Shown: positions 1 through 5,340 of the stretch, in pieces
How positions within the stretch are numbered: position 1 is the stretch's first letter
Layout of the letters: each line of letters opens with the position of its first letter
The notes under the pieces: generated by a model
Database searches by the model: none
What the model saw: only the letters and a program-made list of their open reading frames with translations
What the model was told of the DNA's origin: nothing
Assembly (NCBI GenBank): GCA_023133395.1
Contig: JAGLWO010000233.1
Location: 1-5,584, forward strand
DNA: 5,584 bases
DNA from: Candidatus Cloacimonadota bacterium
GTDB lineage: Bacteria; Cloacimonadota; Cloacimonadia; Cloacimonadales; TCS61
Reading direction: 5' to 3'
Position numbers and translations under genes: made by a program

Positions 1-1083
1 GGTTATTCTTTAGCTGATTATCTTCCTTTTATTCAATTAGCTGAAATCGGGGGAATATACTTGCTTTCGGCTGCAATTATTTTAGTTAATATTCTTGTTT
101 TTGAATTAAAAAACAAGTTCAGGATAAACTTTATCTTTTTAATAGTAATCGTACTTCTTTGGGCAGGATTTGGATTTGTGCGATTGAAAACAATGAAGTT
201 AGAGAAAACCGAGACTAATATTTCTATAGTCCAGGTTAGCATTCCACAGGATCTGAAGTGGGAAAAAGCATTTCTTGATACTACGCTTCAACTGTACCGG
301 GATTATACAAAATTAGCTTCCGGAAGTAATTCCTCTTTAATTATCTGGCCTGAATCTGCCACTCCTATTTATCTTCTAAGACAACCAAAGTATAAAAAAT
401 TTGTTCCGGATTTAGCCAGAGAAAATAACACTGATATCTTCACTGGATTTCCACACTATGAATTTGCAGGTAGTAACCATCCTCGAAGATATAAATTTTA
501 TAATGCTGCTACTCTTTTTGATAAAAACGGGAAAATCCATCCTTCCTATTATAAAATTGTGCTTGTTCCTTTTGGTGAAAGAATACCTCTTCTGAATTTA
601 CTCCCTTTTCTCTGGGAAATCCACCTGGGACAGGCAAACTGGGAATATGGCGAAGAACTGCAATTTTATGATGTCGATGGCTACAAATATTCTCCTATGA
701 TATGCTTTGAGATTGCTTTTGAAATCCTTACTACAAAAATGGCGAAAAATAATGCTGATTTTATAGTAAACATAACCAACGATGCCTGGTTTAAAAGATC
801 TGCAGGGACATATCAACATGCTGTGATGTTAAAATTCCGGGCTGTGGAAACACGAAAGCAAATTTACCGTGCTGCTAATACAGGTTATTCTCTGGTCGTT
901 TCACCAACAGGTGAATTTCTTCAAAAAACAAGGTTATTTGAAAGAGCGGTCATCAATGAAGACCTTTTAATCTATAAAAATAATTCTTTCTTTACAAAAT
1001 ATTTCTCCTGGTTCCCGATTGTTTTTGTAATGGTGGCTTTTATTATTATCGTGATTTTCATTTTTAAAGTATGGAAAAAGTAA
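1..1083 (+). CDS. lnt: Apolipoprotein N-acyltransferase, 5'-truncated by window edge
   Basis: The frame is open from base 1, so this is the C-terminal 360 residues of a protein whose family is usually about 500 residues; the TTG at 61 is not a real start. Lnt is an inner-membrane enzyme that adds the third acyl chain to the N-terminal cysteine of lipoproteins. Visible residues 1-60 hold the end of the membrane domain (a QLAEIGGIYLLSA-type loop and two hydrophobic segments). A nitrilase-fold domain follows with the expected catalytic residues: Glu118 in WPES, Lys185 in YYKIVLVPFGE (with Glu193) and Cys235 in PMICFE. Their spacing (67 and 50 residues) is close to that of E. coli E267/K335/C387. 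The NITNDAWF and ANTG motifs and a C-terminal membrane helix (about residues 336-356) are also present. The gene overlaps the start of the MerR gene. The assignment is secure. Confidence 0.96.
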   Translation, partial: GYSLADYLPFIQLAEIGGIYLLSAAIILVNILVFELKNKFRINFIFLIVIVLLWAGFGFVRLKTMKLEKTETNISIVQVSIPQDLKWEKAFLDTTLQLYRDYTKLASGSNSSLIIWPESATPIYLLRQPKYKKFVPDLARENNTDIFTGFPHYEFAGSNHPRRYKFYNAATLFDKNGKIHPSYYKIVLVPFGERIPLLNLLPFLWEIHLGQANWEYGEELQFYDVDGYKYSPMICFEIAFEILTTKMAKNNADFIVNITNDAWFKRSAGTYQHAVMLKFRAVETRKQIYRAANTGYSLVVSPTGEFLQKTRLFERAVINEDLLIYKNNSFFTKYFSWFPIVFVMVAFIIIVIFIFKVWKK

Positions 1084-1421
1084 TGAAGAAATATTACTAT
1101 ACAATCGGTGAAGTCTGTAACCTGCTCGACCTGAAAGCACATGTTCTCAGGTACTGGGAGAAGGAATTTCCCCAGGTTCATCCCAAAAAGAAATTCGGAC
1201 GCAACCGTCGCTACAACCCTGATGACATCGAAATACTAAAAAAAATTAAATACATGCTCTATAACCAGAGATACACCATCGAAGGTGTGAGAAAGAAACT
1301 GAAAGAAATAGATAAGGAAAAAGAACAGACAGAACTGGATTTTACAGTCGATAAAAAAGAAGCCAAGAAAAAAATAATTAAAGAATTAACAGAAATTAAA
1401 GAAATTTTAAAAGAACAGTAA
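1083..1421 (+). CDS. MerR-family transcriptional regulator
   Basis: A small DNA-binding regulator of 112 residues. The N-terminal MerR winged helix-turn-helix is clear: YTIGEVCNLLDLKAHVLRYWEK (helix-turn-helix with the LRYWEKEFP signature), then a GRNRRYNPDDIEIL wing, then YTIEGVRKKLKE. The rest is a charged, probably coiled-coil C-terminus for dimerisation. No effector domain or metal-binding cysteine pair is present, so its signal is unknown. I chose the ATG at 1083 because it overlaps the lnt stop (TAATG) and has GGA seven bases upstream; an in-frame ATG at 1071 would add four residues but lacks a ribosome binding site. It is probably translationally coupled to lnt. Its last 14 or so codons are strikingly AAA/ATT-rich, and a second, diverged copy of them lies at 2351-2401, so this 3' end may have been replaced. 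Confidence 0.9.
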   Translation: MKKYYYTIGEVCNLLDLKAHVLRYWEKEFPQVHPKKKFGRNRRYNPDDIEILKKIKYMLYNQRYTIEGVRKKLKEIDKEKEQTELDFTVDKKEAKKKIIKELTEIKEILKEQ

Positions 1422-1430
1422 GTTGGAAGA

Positions 1431-2351
1431 GTGAAAAAAATTATTCCAATAATTTTATTATTAATATTAACGTTTAGATTGTTTTCTTTAACAATTATCA
1501 CAAAAGATGGAAAAAAAAGATTAGGGGAGATCAAAAAAGCGAATTCAGAAAAAATATATTTTGTTGAGACAAAATATCCCCAAAAGTTATTAATACTTAA
1601 ATATGAAATTATTGCTGCAATAGTTCAGGATAATAAGGATATAACCACAGACATATTTAGTGATGGAGTTAAAAGGAGAATTAACTATAATTCTTTTCAT
1701 GAAGTCATTAATATAGAATTAGATTTTACAGAAGTTACTGAAGAACCAGAAGAAATAAATGCAAGATCAGGTTCAGATACTGTGCAAATATATGAAAAGA
1801 ATAAGTTTGAAAAAAACGAATTGCCGTGGAATCTTTATTTCTCACTGAAAACAGGATTAGAGTTTGGAAAATTATCGTTTTCTGTTGATAATGAATCCGA
1901 ATCTGAAAATGCTAACACTGGGGTATCATTATCGGGCGAGATATTAAAAAAAGTAAACGAAGCATTATATATTGGAATAGGTTATATGTTTCAATTTCCA
2001 CGAAAATTAGATTTAGGAAGGTATTGTACTAATGGAAGTTTTAAAAATCTACCCATATATGGATTAATGAGGATTAATATACCAAGTGATGATGAATTCT
2101 ATTCATATTTAATTGGAAATTTGGGATATAACAAAATAAGTGGGGATCTATTTGGTGATGATTCTGGGTTCAAAGGTGGAGTTTATTATGGACTTGGATT
2201 AGGTTTTCAGTTCAAAACTGTGATTCTGGAAATATGTTACAAAAATTTTGGCGATAATTATGATGGACGTGACGACTCAGCGGACGCATATTTAATGTAC
2301 GATACTGATTATGAAATTCTATCCATATCATTGGGATTAATTCGTAATTAG
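1431..2351 (+). CDS. Exported protein with C-terminal outer-membrane beta-barrel-like domain
   Basis: A 306-residue protein with no recognised name. Residues 1-20 (MKKIIPIILLLILTFRLFSL) form a signal peptide. About 21-70 resemble the small beta-rich 'ITKDGKKRLGEI...LKYEIIAAIV' module often found at the start of envelope proteins. About 71-130 are an acidic linker. About 131-306 alternate amphipathic strands and turns (LYFSLKTGLEFGKLSF, EALYIGIGYMFQF, FYSYLIGNLGYNKI, GVYYGLGLGFQFKT, YEILSISLGLIRN), typical of an 8-10-stranded outer-membrane barrel. It ends in Asn rather than the usual aromatic residue. The start must be GTG, because only it yields the signal peptide and the first in-frame ATG is far inside. 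The GGAAG at 1425-1429 is unusually close to it. It lies nine bases after merR, but it sits between the merR end and a second copy of that end, which suggests acquisition. Confidence 0.72.
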   Translation: MKKIIPIILLLILTFRLFSLTIITKDGKKRLGEIKKANSEKIYFVETKYPQKLLILKYEIIAAIVQDNKDITTDIFSDGVKRRINYNSFHEVINIELDFTEVTEEPEEINARSGSDTVQIYEKNKFEKNELPWNLYFSLKTGLEFGKLSFSVDNESESENANTGVSLSGEILKKVNEALYIGIGYMFQFPRKLDLGRYCTNGSFKNLPIYGLMRINIPSDDEFYSYLIGNLGYNKISGDLFGDDSGFKGGVYYGLGLGFQFKTVILEICYKNFGDNYDGRDDSADAYLMYDTDYEILSISLGLIRN

Positions 2352-2401
2352 AAAATATTATAAACGAACTGAACGAAATTAAGGAACTGTTGAAGAAATG
2401 A
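2351..2401 (+). pseudogene. Orphan second copy of the merR 3' end
   Basis: Reading 2351-2401 in frame gives ENIINELNEIKELLKK followed by TGA. The last residues of the MerR protein at 1083-1421 are KKIIKELTEIKEILKEQ followed by a stop. Ten of 14 aligned residues are identical, the copy ends within a codon of the same point, and no start or longer frame precedes it (an in-frame TAA lies at 2345). At base level I count 29 of 42 matches, many differences being synonymous (TTA/CTG, AAA/AAG). The segment is low-complexity Lys/Glu/Ile, so chance is not excluded. My reading is that this is the original end of merR, separated from its gene by the DNA carrying the beta-barrel gene. Confidence 0.5.
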
Positions 2402-2414
2402 TAGGAGAATCTAA

Positions 2415-2516
2415 ATGAGATATCCGCGACATTTGTCGTATACACCTCCAAATTTGGTAGTGTTCGCGACAATTTTGACGGGGACACATATGTTAGCCAC
2501 AGTTAGGAGAGGATAA
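2415..2516 (+). CDS. Possible 33-codon leader ORF coupled to the downstream gene
   Basis: An ATG at 2415 follows a good ribosome binding site (TAGGAG at 2402-2407). The frame runs 33 codons (beginning MRYPRHLSYTPPNLVV) and its TAA at 2514-2516 overlaps the ATG of the next gene (TAATG). The ORF spans the putative cassette boundary at 2492/2493. The product resembles nothing I recognise and overlaps the CGCGACA repeats, so it may be only the start of a resident gene fused by chance to inserted DNA. If translated, it could deliver ribosomes to the 2516 gene, much as a short ORF inside the attI site of class 1 integrons is known to do. Confidence 0.25.
   Translation: MRYPRHLSYTPPNLVVFATILTGTHMLATVRRG
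2424..2487. repeat. Imperfect CGCGACA direct repeat pair around a palindrome
   Basis: Two related 22-24 base copies lie at 2424-2445 and 2464-2487. Both contain CGCGACA, a T run, a G.CG group and a terminal ACAC. The first copy can form a small hairpin (CGACA-TT-TGTCG, 2427-2438), and between the copies is the perfect palindrome CCAAATTTGG (2448-2457). The block sits immediately upstream of the first cassette boundary. It could be a recombinase or regulator binding array, or part of a dispersed intergenic repeat. Nothing here decides which. Confidence 0.4.
2505..2509 (+). promoter_or_regulatory. Ribosome binding site for the 2516 gene
   Basis: AGGAG lies six bases before the ATG at 2516, fixing that start. 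It lies inside the putative cassette, so the gene would carry its own translation signal wherever it inserted. Confidence 0.7.
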
Positions 2517-3301
2517 TGCCTTTGAGTAAAGAATATACAGAGCATACTGTTTTCAAAAAAATAAATGCGATGATTGGCTTTTATGAGGATCTATCATTTC
2601 TGATCTTTAGATTTATCACAACTGGAACAAGTTCAGCTATAAATATTGATTCGTATGTTTATTCTTCAATTCAAGGAACGCTAGAATCAATTCGTTTAAT
2701 ATTAGCAAATGGTCGAATTAATGATTCCTACACATTGCTCCGAAAATACTATGATTCCTGCATAATAAATATTTATTCTAATTTATATCTGGAAGACAAT
2801 TGTAATTTAAATAATTTCATTGTAACTAAAATCGATAATTGGTTAAAGGGTAAAGAACAATTACCTAAATATAGAGAAATGTCACAATATGTAAGAAATT
2901 CAACCAAACTTTCGACAATTAACTTGTTGTTACACAAAGATAATCGATATAAAGAGATAAGAGGTCGATGCAATGATAATACACACTATAATTATTACTA
3001 CAATATTCTTTTAAATGATAACAAAATTTATTTGGAAAACAGAATTAAAGTTTTAAGCACTTTTTCTTATGATATTGAACAAATATTTATTTTACACCTT
3101 GCTTATTTATTCTATTTAAATCAACATTATATGGCTTCAACAGACTATGCTGACAGTATGGATTTAGGTCAAGAGCCACAAAAGGGATCGCAATATTTTG
3201 TTGCTCCTTTTATTCAAAAAATATTTAATGATTTCATTAAATCTAAAAGAATAGATATTGCGGAAGCAATTAAAAGTCAAACTGATATGTTTTTGGAGTA
3301 A
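2516..3301 (+). CDS. Conserved-looking alpha-helical protein with a HEPN-like RX5H motif
   Basis: A 261-residue soluble protein I cannot name. It has no signal peptide or membrane segment and is predicted mostly helical by eye. Residues 50-92 (SIQGTLESIRLILANGRINDSYTLLRKYYDSCI) resemble the helical 'small unit of repeated recruitment' seen in DUF5677- and AbiV-like HEPN proteins. Residues 149-161 contain R151-CNDNT-H157, which fits the RX4-6H catalytic motif of HEPN RNases, followed by the aromatic NYYYN. Helical stretches at 185-205 and 230-250 (QYFVAPFIQKIFNDF) complete it. HEPN proteins are often toxins or phage-defence effectors, which would suit cassette cargo, but that is inference from one short motif. 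The start is fixed by AGGAG and by the TAATG overlap. The stop lies directly against the attC-like site. AT-rich codon use resembles the other accessory genes. Confidence 0.8.
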   Translation: MPLSKEYTEHTVFKKINAMIGFYEDLSFLIFRFITTGTSSAINIDSYVYSSIQGTLESIRLILANGRINDSYTLLRKYYDSCIINIYSNLYLEDNCNLNNFIVTKIDNWLKGKEQLPKYREMSQYVRNSTKLSTINLLLHKDNRYKEIRGRCNDNTHYNYYYNILLNDNKIYLENRIKVLSTFSYDIEQIFILHLAYLFYLNQHYMASTDYADSMDLGQEPQKGSQYFVAPFIQKIFNDFIKSKRIDIAEAIKSQTDMFLE

Positions 3302-3429
3302 AACTGTGGCTAACAAACGTGTCAGCGGGTAGGCTGGGTGGTTTGTTTGGGCTGAATCGTACCGATTCAGGTTTGGTCGGTTTGTTCGGTCGTGATCGTT
3401 CCGATCCCGCCGCACACGCCAAACAAACA
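3302..3429 (+). repeat. attC-like recombination site 1 (128 bases)
   Basis: Left box GGCTAAC (3308-3314, fits RYYYAAC loosely), then AAA, then left stem CGTGTCAGCGGG (3318-3329). The right stem CCCGCCGCACACG (3406-3418) pairs with it as two 5-base-pair arms around an asymmetric interior mismatch, with one extra base on the right side. Then comes CCAAACAAACA and the right box ATTACAC (3429-3435, the start of the next unit). The long centre holds a perfect hairpin CTGAATCG-TAC-CGATTCAG (3352-3370) and another, GATCG-TTC-CGATC (3394-3406). GTTTGTTTGG (3341-3350) can also pair with CCAAACAAAC (3419-3428). This is the attC plan: complementary outer boxes, imperfect inner stem, variable centre. It is odd in having A instead of G at the crossover. 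It could also act as a transcript terminator or stabiliser. Confidence 0.5.
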
Positions 3430-3480
3430 TTACACGAAGTAAAATAAAAGAAACATAACTTCAAAAGTGGTGAAAAAAAT

Positions 3481-3487
3481 GGAGGAG
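3481..3487 (+). promoter_or_regulatory. Ribosome binding site for the 3493 gene
   Basis: GGAGGAG lies five bases before the ATG at 3493. It is a near-perfect Shine-Dalgarno that settles the start over the two-codon ATG frame at 3479. Confidence 0.75.
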
Positions 3488-3492
3488 TAAAA

Positions 3493-4164
3493 ATGAAACG
3501 AAATATTATTATTTTACTAATCGTAATGTTTACCATTACAGCTTTATGCCAAGAATTTATAAAAACCAACAAATTTAATTTGGGACAAAGAATAGGCTTT
3601 ATTAAAGGATGGGGATTAACTAAATATACGCACGATGTCGTGAATATCCGATCTTATAGATCAACAAAATCAAAAATTGTAGGTACGTTAGAAAAAAATG
3701 AGGAAGTAAAAGTAGATTTTTTACAATACAATTGGTATGCAGTATTTAATGTGAAGGAAACTGAACGAAAAGAAAAAAATTCTCTTGGTTATGTTTATGC
3801 ACCATTGTTGTTTAATACTAAAATAAAGGAAAAGGAGAATGTAGAATATAAAAATTATAACGAAACGGATATCAATGAATTAGCATACAAACTCGCTACA
3901 ATAAACAACGGTGGATATATCTCTAAATCAGATATTACAATAACACGATTTAAATATTTATTAAGAACATTAGATAAAAAAACATTTGAATCAAAACAGA
4001 ATATTGCTGATATGACCGTAAAATGTCAGCAAATATTACGGAAAGATTATGGGGTAGAAATGGGATTATTAGAAATTATGGAGAACTTAAATGATTCAAT
4101 ACCATCAGGAACAAAAGTAAAATACGCTGAGATTATTACTTTATTTATACTACTTATAAAGTAG
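3493..4164 (+). CDS. Exported bacterial SH3-like domain protein
   Basis: A 223-residue protein. Residues 1-19 are a signal peptide (MKRNIIILLIVMFTITALC), with probable signal peptidase I cleavage near ALC/Q; the cysteine lacks a proper lipobox. Residues 46-105 match the bacterial SH3 pattern (VVNIRSYRSTKSKIVGTLEKNEEVKVDF, then WYAVF, then GYVYAPLL), a fold that usually binds peptidoglycan or other envelope ligands. Residues 112-223 form a probable helical domain (DINELAYKLATINNGGY..., a Met/Leu-rich LLEIMENLN segment, a hydrophobic C-terminus) that I do not recognise. It is expected in the periplasm or at the cell surface. It is the only gene of cassette 2, and no partner gene adjoins it. Confidence 0.8.
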   Translation: MKRNIIILLIVMFTITALCQEFIKTNKFNLGQRIGFIKGWGLTKYTHDVVNIRSYRSTKSKIVGTLEKNEEVKVDFLQYNWYAVFNVKETERKEKNSLGYVYAPLLFNTKIKEKENVEYKNYNETDINELAYKLATINNGGYISKSDITITRFKYLLRTLDKKTFESKQNIADMTVKCQQILRKDYGVEMGLLEIMENLNDSIPSGTKVKYAEIITLFILLIK

Positions 4165-4381
4165 CTTATTGTAAAATACGAATACTATAAATATGTATAT
4201 TATTATGATAGTAAGCAAATATTGTTGTCGGTTGCCAAAATATAAAATCATCTTTCTCTGGTTTTTGGGTTTTGCTTTCCAATTAAATGATTTTTCAGCG
4301 AAAAGTAATTAAAAATCAGCGGACTTTTATAAGTTGCAGGTTTGTTTGGGTTTGGTGGTGCGGTGGAAAAATAATTGAATC
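4165..4381. other. Non-coding AT-rich stretch within cassette 2
   Basis: No supportable gene on either strand. It contains an inverted repeat TGATTTTT / AAAAATCA (4288-4295 with 4311-4318), overlapping a short direct repeat ending CAGCG. A G/T-rich tract follows (4339-4366) starting with GGTTTGTTTGGG, the same 12 bases found inside attC-like site 1 at 3340-3351. The tract has several GG runs and almost no C. It may be a decayed cassette or an extended 3' untranslated region. Confidence 0.5.
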
Positions 4382-4446
4382 GTGTAACAAGCTGCTCCAC
4401 ATTCAGATAGAGAGAAAAGCAAGAAGAACGTGGCAGCAGCCAAACA
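4382..4446 (+). repeat. attC-like recombination site 2 (65 bases)
   Basis: Left box GTGTAAC (4382-4388), AA, left stem GCTGCTCCAC (4391-4400), a 29-base purine-rich centre, right stem GTGGCAGCAGC (4430-4440), then CAAACA and the right box ATTAATT starting at 4446. The stem is ten base pairs with a single bulged base (C4434) on the right arm. A one-sided extrahelical base is characteristic of attC sites, though in canonical sites it lies on the left arm. The length is typical of attC. The left end TAACAA and right end GCC-AAAC-ATTA are shared with site 1, while the stems are unrelated in sequence, as is usual between attC sites. Confidence 0.55.
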
Positions 4447-4463
4447 TTAATTGCAATATAAAA

Positions 4464-4491
4464 ACAGACCGCAAAGTCATTTGCGGTCTGT
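4464..4491 (-). terminator. Rho-independent terminator of the minus-strand operon
   Basis: A perfect 12-base-pair stem ACAGACCGCAAA / TTTGCGGTCTGT with a GTCA loop. On the minus strand it is followed by TTTT and lies 24 bases beyond the stop of the Spy-like gene. On the plus strand it is followed by the weaker CTTCGTTTT, so it probably also stops transcripts leaving the cassette block. Confidence 0.88.
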
Positions 4492-4515
4492 CTTCGTTTT
4501 AGGGTAATGTCCTAC

Positions 4516-5019
4516 TTACTTATGAATCATCTTTTTCTGTATTACTTTTTTTTGCATTATTTTTCTGTGCATGGGTCTGTCTTTCATAAGTTCTTCTGCT
4601 TTTTCCTGTTGTTCAGGGGTAAGCAGGTTCCACATAGTTTCATGATGCTCGATTTTCTTGATAACCTGTGATTTTTTAACTTCGAATATCCTGGCTGTAA
4701 TTTTTTTGGTTTTGTCAAAATCATGCTTCTTCATGGCAGAGCGTTTATCGATCCTCATAATATCGATTTCCGCATGCATTCCGATCATTTCTTTTTGATG
4801 AACAATACGCATTTCTTCCATCTTTTCGATCTGTTTTTCTGTTAGATCAAGTTCTTCATGGATCCTGTCGAATCCGCTAAAACCTTCTCTCATCATGTGT
4901 TCTCTACCCGGGTGCATTTTGCCTTCGAATTTTTCCATCTCTTCACAGGGTTTTTCAAAAGCTGTCAGTATTGCCATTAAAGCAAATACCATTACGATCG
5001 TTATTGTGATCTTTTTCAT
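4516..5019 (-). CDS. Spy/CpxP-family periplasmic protein (LTxxQ motifs)
   Basis: A 167-residue protein with a signal peptide (residues 1-20, cleavage near LTA/F) and the two family motifs LTEKQ (59-63) and LTPEQ (133-137), separated by charged helices, as in Spy, CpxP and ZraP. These are periplasmic proteins that act as chaperones or stress/metal sensors. The mature protein is rich in Met and His (HPGREHMM, HHETMW, PMHRKIMQKK), compatible with metal binding, but this is inference. The C-terminus is strongly basic. AGGAGG five bases before the ATG supports the start. It is the last gene of the operon, 18 bases after the WxxGxW lipoprotein gene and directly before a terminator. Confidence 0.85.
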   Translation of the reverse strand: MKKITITIVMVFALMAILTAFEKPCEEMEKFEGKMHPGREHMMREGFSGFDRIHEELDLTEKQIEKMEEMRIVHQKEMIGMHAEIDIMRIDKRSAMKKHDFDKTKKITARIFEVKKSQVIKKIEHHETMWNLLTPEQQEKAEELMKDRPMHRKIMQKKVIQKKMIHK

Positions 5020-5037
5020 TCTTTCCTCCTTTATATT

Positions 5038-5340
5038 TTATTTCCAATATCCTTCTAACCAGAACCAGCCGCGACGCGTCTTTTCCCAACTGCCGGGTAT
5101 CCAAATCCTGTGTTTTTTAAGTTTAACCCAACGACCAGGAACCCAGACATAGTCATGCTTTTTCTTGACCCATTTCCAATGTCCGGCTATCCAGACAGCA
5201 TCTGGAAAAGTTTTTTCGATTTTATATTCAACTCTCTTTTTCGGGGGTGCATCCTTGATATAGATTATCTTATGAGTATAGCAACTACTGAGGAAAACAC
5301 TGATCAAAATTAAAAAGACATATTTGTTAATTTTTTTCAT
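5038..5340 (-). CDS. WxxGxW-repeat lipoprotein
   Basis: A 100-residue lipoprotein. A hydrophobic signal ends in the lipobox LSSC (Cys20). Residues 50-99 consist of four WxxGxW repeats spaced about 14-16 residues apart: WIAGHW, WVPGRW, WIPGSW and WLEGYW, joined by Lys/Arg-rich links. The repeat family (YXWXPGXW type) occurs in small envelope lipoproteins of unknown role, often beside stress-response genes. The ATG shares its A with the stop of the upstream gene (TAATG), and AGGAG lies nine bases before it, so the two are co-translated. The Lnt encoded at the other end of the window is the kind of enzyme that would mature its lipid anchor. Confidence 0.88.
   Translation of the reverse strand: MKKINKYVFLILISVFLSSCYTHKIIYIKDAPPKKRVEYKIEKTFPDAVWIAGHWKWVKKKHDYVWVPGRWVKLKKHRIWIPGSWEKTRRGWFWLEGYWK

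Larger units (their letters stand above)
2493..3429 (+). mobile_element. Putative gene cassette 1 (HEPN-like gene plus attC-like site)
   Basis: The unit starts with TTAGCC directly after a G (2492, giving a GTTRRRY-like box). It carries a single gene 23 bases later with its own Shine-Dalgarno, and ends in a folded attC-like segment whose first box GGCTAAC (3308-3314) is the exact complement of the entry box. The complementarity extends to 13 perfect bases (2492-2504 with 3302-3314), and to 20 of 22 if 2483-2504 is compared with 3302-3323. One short 5' leader, one gene and a 3' palindromic site is the standard form of integron cassettes. No integrase is in view. An alternative is a small element bounded by 22-base terminal inverted repeats, but there is no clear target duplication. 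Confidence 0.55.
3430..4446 (+). mobile_element. Putative gene cassette 2 (SH3-like gene plus attC-like site)
   Basis: It begins TTACACGA (3430-3437) and its attC-like site begins with the complementary TCGTGTAAC (4380-4388), eight paired bases within the unit plus the variable crossover base. It holds one gene 63 bases after the boundary, then about 217 non-coding bases, then the site. The rule seen in cassette 1, that the right-hand box copies the unit's own left end rather than its neighbour's, holds again. This is expected if each unit once closed into a circle. Confidence 0.5.

Noticed and set aside
1071..1082. Upstream ATG for merR
   Set aside because: No Shine-Dalgarno before it; the ATG at 1083 has a GGA-type site and the stop-start overlap with lnt.
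2212..2487. 91-codon minus-strand ORF
   Set aside because: It is the antisense shadow of the end of the beta-barrel gene, the merR remnant and the repeat block; no start signal.
1422..2492. A third cassette carrying the beta-barrel gene
   Set aside because: GTTGGAA after the merR stop resembles an entry box, but no complementary CCAAC box or stem follows the gene, so the self-matching rule fails.
3164..3572. Minus-strand ORFs across the first attC-like site
   Set aside because: They are created by the palindromic, GC-richer site and overlap the ends of two well-supported plus-strand genes.
2493..4446. CRISPR array
   Set aside because: Repeats are few, differ in stem sequence and are separated by whole genes.
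4287..4502. 71-codon plus-strand ORF
   Set aside because: It runs through the G/T tract, the attC-like site and the terminator hairpin, has no ribosome binding site, and its composition (Cys/Trp clusters) is not protein-like.
4895..5313. Plus-strand ORFs opposite the Spy-like and WxxGxW genes
   Set aside because: Antisense to genes with clear signal peptides, motifs and ribosome binding sites.
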